NCBI GenBank assembly: GCA_045538755.1
Contig: JAZQEC010000027.1
Coordinates: 1-33,528, forward strand
DNA from: UBA1738 sp045538755
GTDB taxonomy: Bacteria; Bacillota; Clostridia; UBA1381
Length of the DNA: 33,528 nucleotides
Direction of reading: 5' to 3'
Part shown: positions 1-7,007 of the stretch, piece after piece
How the letters are laid out: every line of letters begins with the position of its first letter
Numbering within the stretch: the first letter of the stretch is position 1
Notes under the pieces: model-generated
Told to the model about the DNA's origin: nothing
Seen by the model: the letters and a program-made list of their open reading frames with translations, nothing else
Database searches by the model: none
Translations under genes and position numbers: made by a program

Positions 1-25
1 TATCACACTCTGTCTGCTTTGTCAA
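1..25 (-). promoter_or_regulatory. rRNA-type promoter, distal copy (cut by window edge)
   Basis: On the minus strand TTGACA lies at 25-20, followed by 17 bases and then the start of a -10 (TA) that runs out of the window. The surrounding text repeats that of the promoter at 97-126. Tandem strong promoters about 100 bases apart with shared flanks are typical of clostridial rRNA operons, so an rRNA operon may lie just left of the window (inference). Confidence 0.5.
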
Positions 26-96
26 GAGGTTTTTTCAACTTTTTTAAGTTTTTTCGAAATATTTTCGTCCTCTGCTCTAAAAGCGACAGCTTGTTT

Positions 97-126
97 ATAT
101 TAACACATTACTATGTGCTTTGTCAA
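97..126 (-). promoter_or_regulatory. rRNA-type promoter, proximal copy
   Basis: Minus strand TTGACA (126-121), an 18-base spacer and TAATAT (102-97). The sequence around the -35 (CTTGACAAAGCA preceded by an A-rich stretch) recurs at 15-38, giving two tandem promoters about 101 bases apart. Both point left, away from the peptidase gene, so they serve a gene outside the window. The gene-free stretch 1-153 holds nothing else I can support. Confidence 0.6.
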
Positions 127-153
127 GAAGTTTTTTGAAAAATGTCAATTTGA

Positions 154-618
154 TTATTTAATACGTAAAATCTTCTTTACAAGCTGTTTAAATTTCACAA
201 CTACACTCTTTATATTTTGCTTTCTTACCAATTTTATGCAATATTTTGCATATTTAGAATTATCACAGGACACAAAAACATCTTCTCTGTAAAAACCTGA
301 TGCTATTGCAAGTATATTTTCATCCTTTATTCCATACTCTCTGACGCACTGGTTATCTCCGCACATAACATAAGAGTCCTTCCTTACACCTACAACACGA
401 TGCAAAACAAACTGACCATTTTCACGAAGATAAAGCGGCAAATCGTATTTTTTTAGTTTCTCCGGCGCTTTTTTTAAAACCACCGTATCAACTCCCTGTC
501 TAAGCATTGGAAGCATACTTGTGCCTTTAGGCGCAAATCTTACAGTTTTTCCTGCCTTAATCTGTTCTTCCATAAATGGCCACATTTCTGCGAGCGTTAC
601 GTTGTTTACATTATTCAT
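154..618 (-). CDS. S24/S26-family signal-peptidase-like protein (Ser/His type)
   Basis: A 154-residue protein with the signal peptidase fold signature: GTSMLPML (Ser34 as nucleophile), then LHRVVGV (His73) and CGDN (Asp88). The His in place of the usual Lys is the arrangement of the SipW/Sec11 (S26B) branch. Unlike true signal peptidases there is no N-terminal membrane anchor, so it is probably cytosolic or bound through its very basic C-terminus (KKILRIK). The start overlaps the end of the PqqD-like gene by 8 bases, implying translational coupling. Such PqqD-peptidase pairs are seen in gut Firmicutes near peptide-modifying enzymes, but the substrate is unknown and no precursor peptide is visible here. 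Fold assignment is good; role is inference. Confidence 0.8.
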   Translation of the reverse strand: MNNVNNVTLAEMWPFMEEQIKAGKTVRFAPKGTSMLPMLRQGVDTVVLKKAPEKLKKYDLPLYLRENGQFVLHRVVGVRKDSYVMCGDNQCVREYGIKDENILAIASGFYREDVFVSCDNSKYAKYCIKLVRKQNIKSVVVKFKQLVKKILRIK

Positions 619-883
619 TAATAATCAGCAACTTTCCTTCATTAAGTTTTACAAGAAAATCAGTAATATCCTTTTTTGCAGTTTCTTCATTGACATCATA
701 CTCTGACATCAACTTTTCAAGCATTTCTTCCTTTGTAGCACCACCTGAAAGAATTTTCCACAAAAATGCACCTGTTTCATTAACAGTAATCATTCCGTTA
801 AAATCAACTGCCTCATCGCCAACGGCAATAACAATATAATTGCCCGCAACCTGTCTTAAAATAAATCCATCTTTTATTTTCAT
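611..883 (-). CDS. PqqD-family peptide-binding protein
   Basis: A 90-residue protein matching the PqqD pattern: an N-terminal beta part (residues about 8-30), the NETGAFLW segment, then helices ending in DITDFLVKL. PqqD proteins are small winged-helix chaperones that present a ribosomal precursor peptide to a radical SAM enzyme (RiPP recognition element). Here the gene follows the glycyl radical activase by 23 bases and overlaps the peptidase gene, so the four genes are likely one transcript from the promoter at 4296-4324. The only radical SAM protein nearby is the activase, which does not normally need a PqqD. The true partner is therefore unclear. Confidence 0.8.
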   Translation of the reverse strand: MKIKDGFILRQVAGNYIVIAVGDEAVDFNGMITVNETGAFLWKILSGGATKEEMLEKLMSEYDVNEETAKKDITDFLVKLNEGKLLIINE

Positions 884-906
884 ATTAAAACCTCGTTTAG
901 AAATTT

Positions 907-1695
907 TTAACCGCCAATTCTACAGTTAAGTCCTGAACTAAGTGCAACTTCAAGCAATCTGTCCATTTTTTCCTGTGGAATTAGGTCTTCATCTTCAAGC
1001 AAATATTCACGTCCCAACCCTGCATACTTATCACTGCCAAGTCTGTGATAAGGTAAAAGGTGCAGATTCTTTACACCCGGCAAGCTTTTTGCGAATTCTG
1101 CAATAGCACTTATTTCACGTTCTGTATCATTAAATGTAGGAATAACCGGTACTCTGATTGTCAAAGAAGAATGGTTTTCGGCAATTTTTCTTGCATTTTC
1201 AAGTATCAGCTCATTTGACTGTGCACAGAATCTTTTATGCTTTTCGTTATCGATATTCTTGATATCCATCAAAACATAGTCAGTCACCTTCAAATATTCC
1301 TTTATTATATCCCACTCGGCAAAGCCTGTTGTTTCGATGGCAGTCGAAATACCATTTGCTTTCGCGGCATACAAAAGTGCAGTAGCAAATCCCGGTTGAC
1401 ATAGACATTCGCCGCCCGAAAGAGTCAATCCGCCACCCGAGCGGATATAGTAAGGCATATCTTTTTTAATTTCAGCAAGAATTTCCCTTACCGTGACATC
1501 CTCACCGACAGTTTTAATTTTCCCTGCAAAATTCATTTGCTGTATGTCAAACTTCTGACCTTCCGGATTACAACACCACTTACATCTTAGCGGACAGCCC
1601 TTTAAAAACACAATAGTTCTTATACCAGGGCCATCATGAATAGAATATTTTTGAATATCGAAAATTCTTCCTTTTATATCCAAATAATTGTCCAT
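907..1695 (-). CDS. Glycyl radical enzyme activating protein (radical SAM)
   Basis: A 262-residue radical SAM protein. The cluster motif is GCPLRCKWC (C-x3-C-x2-C near residues 34-41), preceded by HDGPGIRT and followed by the GGG...SGGE S-adenosylmethionine-binding motif, all classic for PflA-type activases that abstract hydrogen from a glycine of their partner. It lies 13 bases downstream of the partner gene. Most activases of dehydratase-type glycyl radical enzymes carry a ferredoxin-like insert with two extra iron-sulfur clusters after CNPE; here the segment runs straight on (QQMNFAGKIKTV) without those cysteines, so the protein resembles the short PflA form. A weak AGGTAGG lies before the start. 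Confidence 0.9.
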   Translation of the reverse strand: MDNYLDIKGRIFDIQKYSIHDGPGIRTIVFLKGCPLRCKWCCNPEGQKFDIQQMNFAGKIKTVGEDVTVREILAEIKKDMPYYIRSGGGLTLSGGECLCQPGFATALLYAAKANGISTAIETTGFAEWDIIKEYLKVTDYVLMDIKNIDNEKHKRFCAQSNELILENARKIAENHSSLTIRVPVIPTFNDTEREISAIAEFAKSLPGVKNLHLLPYHRLGSDKYAGLGREYLLEDEDLIPQEKMDRLLEVALSSGLNCRIGG

Positions 1696-1708
1696 ATAAA
1701 CCTACCTA

Positions 1709-4234
1709 TTAAAATCCCTGTTCAGTTCTGTTTATAATATCGTTCTGAAGCGAACGTGACAAAGTTGTAAACAGCGCTGAATATCCCGCAACACGAACAA
1801 CGAGATTTTTATAATTCTCAGGATGTTTTTGCGCATCAAGCAACGTTTCTCTGCTTACTACGTTAAATTGCACATGCATTCCCTTTTGGTCAAAGAATGC
1901 TCTTATATAGGAAGCAAAATTCTGCATACCCTCCATACCGCTGAGCGCTGATGGGTGAAATTTTTGGTTATAAAGCGTTCCGTTTGATGCAATAGCATGG
2001 TCAAGTTTTGCAACTGAATTCGCAGCTGCAGTCGGGCCCTTTACATCTCGTCCAGAGCATGGTCCGACACCGTCTGCAATCGGAGTTGCTGCCAGTCTTG
2101 CATCAGGTGTTGCGCCTGTTTGTTGACCAAGCGGAACATTTGCAGAAACAGGATATAGTCCTGCCTGATACTGTCCACCTCTTGGGTTTTTATACTTTTC
2201 AACTTCCTTTGTATATGTGTACGCAACTTCACGTGCAAACAAATCTATTTCAGGGATATCGTTTCCGTATTTTGGAAGTGATTCAATATCACTCTTGAGT
2301 TGTCCGTATTTTTTCTTGTCTGCTAAAGAGCAAGGATTTTCAAGGAATTTTCTAAAAATCCCCTCAACCTGTGTTTCTGTCACTTTTCTGCCCTGAGCTG
2401 CAAGCTCTAAGACCGCCTTTGTTGTGGCTTTTTTAGCTGCAACAGGATCATAAGGCTCGCCAAAATTATTATCCATTGCTGCTTTAAAGTCGCAAAGTGT
2501 ATATTTCTTGTCTTCGTAAACAAGCTTTCTTACAGCATACAGTGCGTCTGTCATATTTGCAATACCAAACCCTTGAGGACCTGTAAAGTTATATACAGCG
2601 CCACCTTCCTGAACGCTCTTTCCTCTTCCTATACAATCCTCAATCATTGAAGACAGGAATGGAAGCGGACACCTTTCACTATGAGCAACGTCGATAGCAT
2701 TATCGGCATTAACCATAAGAGCGATATTATATGCCATCTGCTTTTTATATGCATCAAAGAAATCATCAAATGTCTTGAAATCTGATAATTCTCCTGTTTT
2801 TATACTTGCCTGTTCACCGTCGTCAAAGCCGTTTGAAAATACAAGCTCAATCGGTCTGCACATATTAAAGAATGCCGCATCGTGCCATCCATCAGTCTTA
2901 CCCATAACCTGTGGTTCAACACAGCCAATTATGTTATAGTCTCGTGCATCTTCAAGCTTAATTCCTCTTGACATCATAGCTGGAATAATAACTTCGTCAT
3001 TGTAATAAGCCGGCAGTCCTACACCTGTTCTTGTCAGTTCGATTGACTTAATAAGAAATTCATTAGGCGTTCCATTCCATATACGCACTGAGAACGACGG
3101 CCCCGGAAGCTGAGTATGCATTGATGCCTGAATACACATATATGAGATGTCGTTTGTAGCATCACGGCCCTCTCTATCCTGACCGCCCGCGCAAAGGTTC
3201 TGAAACATACTGTAACCTGCAAAGCCTTCAGCAGAAGCAAGGTCTCTTACTTTACTTAAATCATTGAACTTAACCCAAACACAGTCAACTAGTTCCTGTG
3301 CAAATTCAGGCTTAATCCTTCCCGCATCAAGGTCTGCCTTATAGAACGGATACATATACTGGTCAAAACGTCCCGGAGAAATCGAATGGCCGTTTGACTC
3401 TGTCTGCACAAGTAACTGAACAAACCAAAAGCTCTGACAAGCTTCATAGAAGTTTGAAGCACCATTTTCAGGCACTTTTTCGCAAGCTTGCGCAATCCAT
3501 AAAAGCTCCTGTTTTCTTCTTTTATCGCTGCACTTTTCTGCCATTTCTAAGGCTAAAGCCGAATATCTTTTTGCATAGTTAATCGCAGCTTCGGCACAGA
3601 TTATAACAGATTCCAAAAATTCGTTCTTTTTGGAGTATTCTGCCATATATAGCTTACATTTCGACATTTCTTCCTGTGCTTCTCGAATAATTCCTTTAAA
3701 GCCGATTTTTAGAACTTTCATGTAGTCAACAGAAATATGTCCTATACCATTATAGAGATAGTTGCCCGGTGTAAAAACATTGTGTCTCATAGCACGCAAG
3801 GCTTCCGGAGCCATATATGAAATAGCAAGGTCGAAATTTGTCTTTCCCTTCCAGTACGGATAGATTTTTCTTAAAATCTGCTTATTTTCTTCCGAAATGT
3901 AGAAAGGGTCCGCACTTCTTGTTTCAACAGTTTCAAGTTCATCCTCCAGCCACTCATACGAATATTCCGGAAAAAGCTGACAGCTTCTTGGCTTTTTTGT
4001 ATTACTGCCGACAATAAGCTCATCTTCTCTTATAACAATAGGTAGGTTTTCAAGAATATGGCGAAAAGCAAGCGCCCTTCTCTTTATAATTGGTAAATTT
4101 TCCGTCTGCTTATAGCTTTCGGTTATAAGCACCGCACGTTCAGTTTCAATCTGCGGCTTTTCCGCAAAAAGATTATCTATTAGCCTGCGTATTCTGTCTG
4201 TCATAGGGATTCCGCCGCTTGTAAATTCAGCCAT
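1709..4234 (-). CDS. Glycyl radical enzyme, dehydratase/lyase branch (substrate unknown)
   Basis: An 841-residue PFL-superfamily enzyme. The active-site cysteine is in GCVEPQ (Cys438, Glu440), and the glycyl radical site is RVAGYS (Gly817) close to the C-terminus, as expected. A single Cys followed by x-Glu, rather than adjacent cysteines, argues against true pyruvate formate-lyase and for the C-C/C-O/C-N/C-S cleaving group (glycerol or propanediol dehydratase, choline lyase, hydroxyproline dehydratase, isethionate lyase). I cannot choose among these by eye. The context after GCVEP (MGKTDGWHDAAFF) is not one I can tie to a characterised member. A good AAGGAG lies nine bases before the ATG, and a TTGAAA-17-TATAAT promoter sits upstream. 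No microcompartment or transporter genes accompany it here. Confidence 0.9.
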   Translation of the reverse strand: MAEFTSGGIPMTDRIRRLIDNLFAEKPQIETERAVLITESYKQTENLPIIKRRALAFRHILENLPIVIREDELIVGSNTKKPRSCQLFPEYSYEWLEDELETVETRSADPFYISEENKQILRKIYPYWKGKTNFDLAISYMAPEALRAMRHNVFTPGNYLYNGIGHISVDYMKVLKIGFKGIIREAQEEMSKCKLYMAEYSKKNEFLESVIICAEAAINYAKRYSALALEMAEKCSDKRRKQELLWIAQACEKVPENGASNFYEACQSFWFVQLLVQTESNGHSISPGRFDQYMYPFYKADLDAGRIKPEFAQELVDCVWVKFNDLSKVRDLASAEGFAGYSMFQNLCAGGQDREGRDATNDISYMCIQASMHTQLPGPSFSVRIWNGTPNEFLIKSIELTRTGVGLPAYYNDEVIIPAMMSRGIKLEDARDYNIIGCVEPQVMGKTDGWHDAAFFNMCRPIELVFSNGFDDGEQASIKTGELSDFKTFDDFFDAYKKQMAYNIALMVNADNAIDVAHSERCPLPFLSSMIEDCIGRGKSVQEGGAVYNFTGPQGFGIANMTDALYAVRKLVYEDKKYTLCDFKAAMDNNFGEPYDPVAAKKATTKAVLELAAQGRKVTETQVEGIFRKFLENPCSLADKKKYGQLKSDIESLPKYGNDIPEIDLFAREVAYTYTKEVEKYKNPRGGQYQAGLYPVSANVPLGQQTGATPDARLAATPIADGVGPCSGRDVKGPTAAANSVAKLDHAIASNGTLYNQKFHPSALSGMEGMQNFASYIRAFFDQKGMHVQFNVVSRETLLDAQKHPENYKNLVVRVAGYSALFTTLSRSLQNDIINRTEQGF

Positions 4235-4295
4235 ATTTTATCGCTCCTTTTATTTGTATATTTGTAAATTAAGATTCAAAACGTTAGTTACTAGC

Positions 4296-4324
4296 ATTAT
4301 AACATACATTATATATTATTTCAA
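4296..4324 (-). promoter_or_regulatory. Promoter of the glycyl radical enzyme operon
   Basis: Minus strand TTGAAA (4324-4319), 17-base spacer, TATAAT (4301-4296). This gives a leader of roughly 55 bases before the ATG at 4234. No riboswitch-like structure is evident in the leader. Confidence 0.6.
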
Positions 4325-4335
4325 TAGGAAATTTT

Positions 4336-4373
4336 GATTTTTTTGTTTTTGTTTGATTTTTTTGTTTTTGTTT
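4336..4373 (+). repeat. 19-base T-rich tandem repeat, two perfect copies
   Basis: The unit GATTTTTTTGTTTTTGTTT occurs at 4336-4354 and again at 4355-4373 with no mismatch, between the divergent promoters of the glycyl radical operon and ruvX. It may be slippage or an UP-like A/T tract for one of the promoters. Confidence 0.85.
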
Positions 4374-4389
4374 GCATCTAGAAATTGAA

Positions 4390-4418
4390 TTGACTTTTTT
4401 TTTCTTCTATGGTATTCT
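4390..4418 (+). promoter_or_regulatory. Promoter of ruvX
   Basis: TTGACT (4390-4395), a 17-base mostly T spacer, and TATTCT (4413-4418). The ruvX ribosome site AAAGGAG follows at about 4430. Confidence 0.55.
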
Positions 4419-4446
4419 TTTCTTAATCAAAAAGGAGATATAAATT

Positions 4447-4860
4447 ATGAGAATTTTAGGTATAGATTATGGCGATGCGCGTGTAGGTGTTTCGGTAAGC
4501 GACATTATGGGCTGGACGGCTCAAGGTGTCGGAACATACAAAAACAGAGGCTTTATTAATCTTCTTCGTGACCTTACGCAAGTTTTAGAGGAATACAAGC
4601 CCGAAAAAGTTGTTTTAGGGCTCCCTAAAAATATGGACGGCAGTCTCGGTTTTCGTGCTGAAGCAACCTATGAATTTGCTGAAAAGCTGAAAGAAATTTA
4701 CGATGGCGAAATAATTTTCTGGGACGAACGTTTAACAACTGTCGGCGCATCACGGTTTTTAAACGAAACAAACACAAGAGGAAAATCAAGAAAAAATGTG
4801 ATTGATACTGTTTCAGCCTGCCTTATTCTTGAAGGTTATCTCAATAGTTTGAAAAAATAG
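4447..4860 (+). CDS. ruvX: Putative Holliday junction resolvase RuvX/YqgF
   Basis: A 137-residue RNase H-fold protein of the YqgF family, usual length for the family. Visible landmarks are the first acidic site in GIDYGDARVGVSVSD (Asp7), the central VVLGLPKNMDGS, the DERLTT motif and the closing IDTVSACLILEGYL acidic residue. Family members are proposed to resolve Holliday junctions and to act in 16S pre-rRNA 5'-end processing. In Firmicutes the gene normally sits between yrzL (ireB) and yrzB (DUF1292). Here yrzB follows but yrzL is not upstream, where the divergent glycyl radical operon begins instead. Strong AAAGGAG before the ATG. Confidence 0.93.
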   Translation: MRILGIDYGDARVGVSVSDIMGWTAQGVGTYKNRGFINLLRDLTQVLEEYKPEKVVLGLPKNMDGSLGFRAEATYEFAEKLKEIYDGEIIFWDERLTTVGASRFLNETNTRGKSRKNVIDTVSACLILEGYLNSLKK

Positions 4861-4890
4861 TTGACAATATTACTCTGTTTATATTAAAAT
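4861..4890 (+). promoter_or_regulatory. Promoter of the DUF1292 gene
   Basis: A perfect TTGACA starts on the base after the ruvX stop (4861-4866), then 18 bases and TAAAAT (4885-4890). The DUF1292 gene can thus be transcribed on its own. Confidence 0.6.
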
Positions 4891-4952
4891 AATAATAAAG
4901 GTATATTTGAACCCTTTTGAAAGTATAATATTAAAGCGATAAGGAGAACAAA

Positions 4953-5225
4953 ATGGACGAAAATATTTTAATTTTAGAAGACGATAACGGCAATCCATGC
5001 GAATTTATGGTAATTGACGTTTACGAATTTAACCAAAACACATACTTTGCAATGGTAGAGGTTGTTGAAGGAAGCATCGAAGAATCTGATGAAGTTGTTA
5101 TTATGAAGGTAAGCGGCGATATCGAAAGTGATGATGCAGAGCTTATTATGGTCGAAGACGAAAACGAGCTTCAGGCGGCCTTTGACGAATTTGTCCGCCG
5201 TGACGAAGAAGCATATCAGGAATAA
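4953..5225 (+). CDS. DUF1292 family protein (YrzB-like)
   Basis: A 90-residue, very acidic protein. It has the DUF1292 pattern: an N-terminal ILEDDNGN strand pair, the core hydrophobic segment EFNQNTYFAMVEV, a V-I-M-K-V strand, and a C-terminal acidic helix ending in EDENELQAAFDEF. The family's function is unknown, but it is conserved beside ruvX and, in many Firmicutes, with alaS and ireB. That order is retained here for two of the four. The ribosome site AAGGAG lies seven bases before the ATG. It ends 63 bases before the 6S RNA promoter. Confidence 0.88.
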   Translation: MDENILILEDDNGNPCEFMVIDVYEFNQNTYFAMVEVVEGSIEESDEVVIMKVSGDIESDDAELIMVEDENELQAAFDEFVRRDEEAYQE

Positions 5226-5253
5226 TTTTCTTTTAAAAAATCATAAAAATCTA

Positions 5254-5282
5254 TTGCCATACTAAAAATTATGTGGTAATAT
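5254..5282 (+). promoter_or_regulatory. Promoter of the 6S RNA gene
   Basis: TTGCCA (5254-5259), a 17-base spacer and TAATAT (5277-5282), predicting a start near 5289. No ribosome site or credible coding frame follows, in keeping with a non-coding transcript. Confidence 0.6.
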
Positions 5283-5288
5283 GATTAC

Positions 5289-5500
5289 ATAAGAAATTGC
5301 CCTGCAATTCGCGTATAGAGCCTACATTTTTTACCAACACTTCTTATACGGGATTTCGGCTCTTTTTGCGGCATATACGCCTCCTTTTCCTTTTTGGAAC
5401 TGCCAGTGGACATATAATGCAAGAAGGAGATAACCCACCTGCGTTTGCAGGTAAGAAATCAGGTCTTGTCTACGGTCTGTGTGGGGTTTTTGATTAACAA
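5289..5500 (+). ncRNA. ssrS: 6S RNA
   Basis: An RNA-like region with its own promoter and a strong terminator at 5504-5531. The closing stem is CCTGCAA (5301-5307) with TTGCAGG (5445-5451), extended by CGC/GCG. The 5' half contains CCTGCAATTCGC and GAGCCTACATTTTTTACC, which resemble the 5' strand of bacterial 6S RNA (compare the E. coli segment GAGCCGATATTTCATACC). 6S RNA binds the housekeeping RNA polymerase holoenzyme as an open-promoter mimic, mainly in stationary phase. The size of about 200 nt fits. Both ends are estimates; the assignment rests on pattern memory and would need a covariance model search. Confidence 0.72.
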
Positions 5501-5503
5501 ATT

Positions 5504-5531
5504 AAGACGGCTTTTAAAAGCCGTCTTTTAT
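5504..5531 (+). terminator. Terminator after 6S RNA
   Basis: A perfect palindrome, AAGACGGCTTTT paired with AAAAGCCGTCTT (5504-5527), followed by TTTATT. Confidence 0.85.
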
Positions 5532-5620
5532 TATTGCAAAAATTTTATTTAAGCTATCGTTATTTACTTTGTCGCAAGTTTTATGTAAACCACATACTAT
5601 AAAGTATGGAGGTGAGAAAA

Positions 5621-5881
5621 ATGTATTCCTGCATATCGGTAAAAAATTCCAGCAGTCTGCCGGTGTCGGTTTATGCAGACGATACCATTTTATTATCCTG
5701 CTTTTCTTCAAAAAGTCAAAGTATATGCAAAGCTGTATCAATCGGCACTGTTCGCATAACTGTTTTTGACATTTGCGACAAAATGCTGTTTGATATATGG
5801 GTTTCTATTGCACCCACTTCACGGCATATACTTGAAATTTTTGACACAGAATATACCTTTAGAACAATTCCCTTTCCCTGA
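5621..5881 (+). CDS. Small protein of unknown function
   Basis: An 86-residue ORF (MYSCISVKNS...) preceded by an excellent ribosome site, GGAGGTGAG, five bases before the ATG. That site is why I prefer this start to the in-frame ATG at 5606. The protein is moderately hydrophobic with four cysteines and has no membrane segment or domain I recognise. It is convergent with sigF and its last 23 bases overlap the sigF 3' end, which a shadow ORF would not usually combine with a perfect ribosome site. It has no clear promoter of its own. It might be a small sporulation-linked protein by position, but that is a guess. Confidence 0.45.
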   Translation: MYSCISVKNSSSLPVSVYADDTILLSCFSSKSQSICKAVSIGTVRITVFDICDKMLFDIWVSIAPTSRHILEIFDTEYTFRTIPFP

Positions 5882-6569
5882 TTTTTTCAAATGCCTTTTT
5901 CTCAATCCTTGAAACCTGAACCTGTGAAACACCGACAATAGGGGCTATTTCCTGCTGCGTTTTACCCTTAAAGTACCGCAGTACAAGCACCTGTCTTTCT
6001 CTCGGCTTCAGACTGCTTAGAATATTTTCAATCGCAATTCTGTTCACAATTTTTTCTTCATCGTCTCCTGATTTAAGCTTGTCCGCAAACTCTTCATTAG
6101 AATCCGAATATATTTCTCTGTTTATCGAATCAGGCGCTGCAGTTGCTTCAAATGCCTCGACAAGTTCCTCAGTACTTATACCGCATTTTTGGGAAATTTC
6201 GAATAGAGTTGGCTCTCGATTTAATGTTTTTGCTAATTCTTCCCTTGCCTGATATCCTTTATATGCACTCTGTTTTAATGTTCTTGACACCTTTATAAGC
6301 CCATCATCACGCAAAAATCTCCGTATCTCACCTATAATCATAGGCACTGCGTATGTAGAAAATTTCACATCAAATTCCGGATTGAAATTGTCAATAGCCT
6401 TTAAAAGTCCTACCGTTCCGGTCTGTGCAAGGTCTTCCGGTTCAACACCGCTCTTTGAAAATCTTTTTGCAATATTCCAGACAAGCCCCATATTTTCCTC
6501 GCAAAGCTTGTCCCTTGCAGAAAAATTACCGTTTTTGTACTCTTTAAGCAAAATTGAATTGTTGTCCAT
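5859..6569 (-). CDS. sigF: Sporulation sigma factor F
   Basis: A 236-residue sigma-70 family protein. Region 2 carries the core-binding and -10 recognition helices (EDLAQTGTVGLLKAIDNF and FSTYAVPMIIGEIRRFLRD), region 3 is LKQSAYKGYQ onward, and region 4 ends in a helix-turn-helix (TQQEIAPIVGVSQVQVSRIEKKA). The order SpoIIAA, SpoIIAB, sigma factor identifies it as sigma F, the first forespore-specific sigma factor, held inactive by SpoIIAB. The ATG lies three bases after the spoIIAB stop, so translation is coupled. Length is close to that of B. subtilis SigF (about 255). Confidence 0.95.
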   Translation of the reverse strand: MDNNSILLKEYKNGNFSARDKLCEENMGLVWNIAKRFSKSGVEPEDLAQTGTVGLLKAIDNFNPEFDVKFSTYAVPMIIGEIRRFLRDDGLIKVSRTLKQSAYKGYQAREELAKTLNREPTLFEISQKCGISTEELVEAFEATAAPDSINREIYSDSNEEFADKLKSGDDEEKIVNRIAIENILSSLKPRERQVLVLRYFKGKTQQEIAPIVGVSQVQVSRIEKKAFEKIRERELF

Positions 6570-6572
6570 ATT

Positions 6573-6992
6573 TTAAAGTCCTATTGTCTTACTCATTTTT
6601 ACCTGAGTCCCTTCACCCAGTCGGCTTTTTACTTCAACCCTATCCATAAAGCTCTCCATAATCGAAAAGCCCATTCCCGAGCGTTCGCAGTCAGGTTTTC
6701 CCGTATAAAGCGGTTCTCTCGCCTTTTCGACATCGGCAATTCCCCACCCTTCATCTGAAACAGTAAACTCTACGGTGCGTCCTTTTATTTTCCCTTCCAG
6801 TTTCACCATTCCCACTGAATTTTCATATCCGTGAATTATAGCATTGGTAACAGCCTCCGAAACAGCTGTTTTAATCTCTGCAAGCTCCGGCGCTGTCGGG
6901 TTAAGCCCCGATGCAAATGATGCCGCAACCACTCTTGCAAAGCTTTCATTTTCTGATTTATTTAAAAACTCAAGACACATTACATTTTCCAC
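6573..6992 (-). CDS. spoIIAB: Anti-sigma F factor SpoIIAB (serine kinase)
   Basis: A 139-residue GHKL-ATPase protein. The N box is EAVTNAIIHGYEN, the G1 box DEGWGIAD, and the G2 region ERSGMGFSIM. SpoIIAB binds and inhibits sigma F and phosphorylates SpoIIAA on a serine using ATP. Its place between spoIIAA and sigF is the canonical operon order. The start is GTG at 6992 with AAAGGAG about nine bases upstream; a second in-frame ATG four codons later has no better ribosome site. Confidence 0.95.
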   Translation of the reverse strand: MENVMCLEFLNKSENESFARVVAASFASGLNPTAPELAEIKTAVSEAVTNAIIHGYENSVGMVKLEGKIKGRTVEFTVSDEGWGIADVEKAREPLYTGKPDCERSGMGFSIMESFMDRVEVKSRLGEGTQVKMSKTIGL

Positions 6993-7007
6993 TTTTGTTT
7001 CTCCTTT

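Noticed and set aside
1709..4234. Annotation as pyruvate formate-lyase or hydroxyproline dehydratase
   Set aside because: There is no adjacent Cys-Cys pair as in PFL, and the active site reads GCVEP where the C. difficile HypD sequence as I remember it reads GCVET; neither name can be supported.
5297..5497. 66-codon frame inside the 6S RNA region
   Set aside because: No ribosome site; the region is better explained by a structured RNA with its own promoter and terminator.
5514..5741. 75-codon minus-strand frame
   Set aside because: Overlaps the 6S terminator and the better-supported plus-strand ORF, and has no ribosome site.
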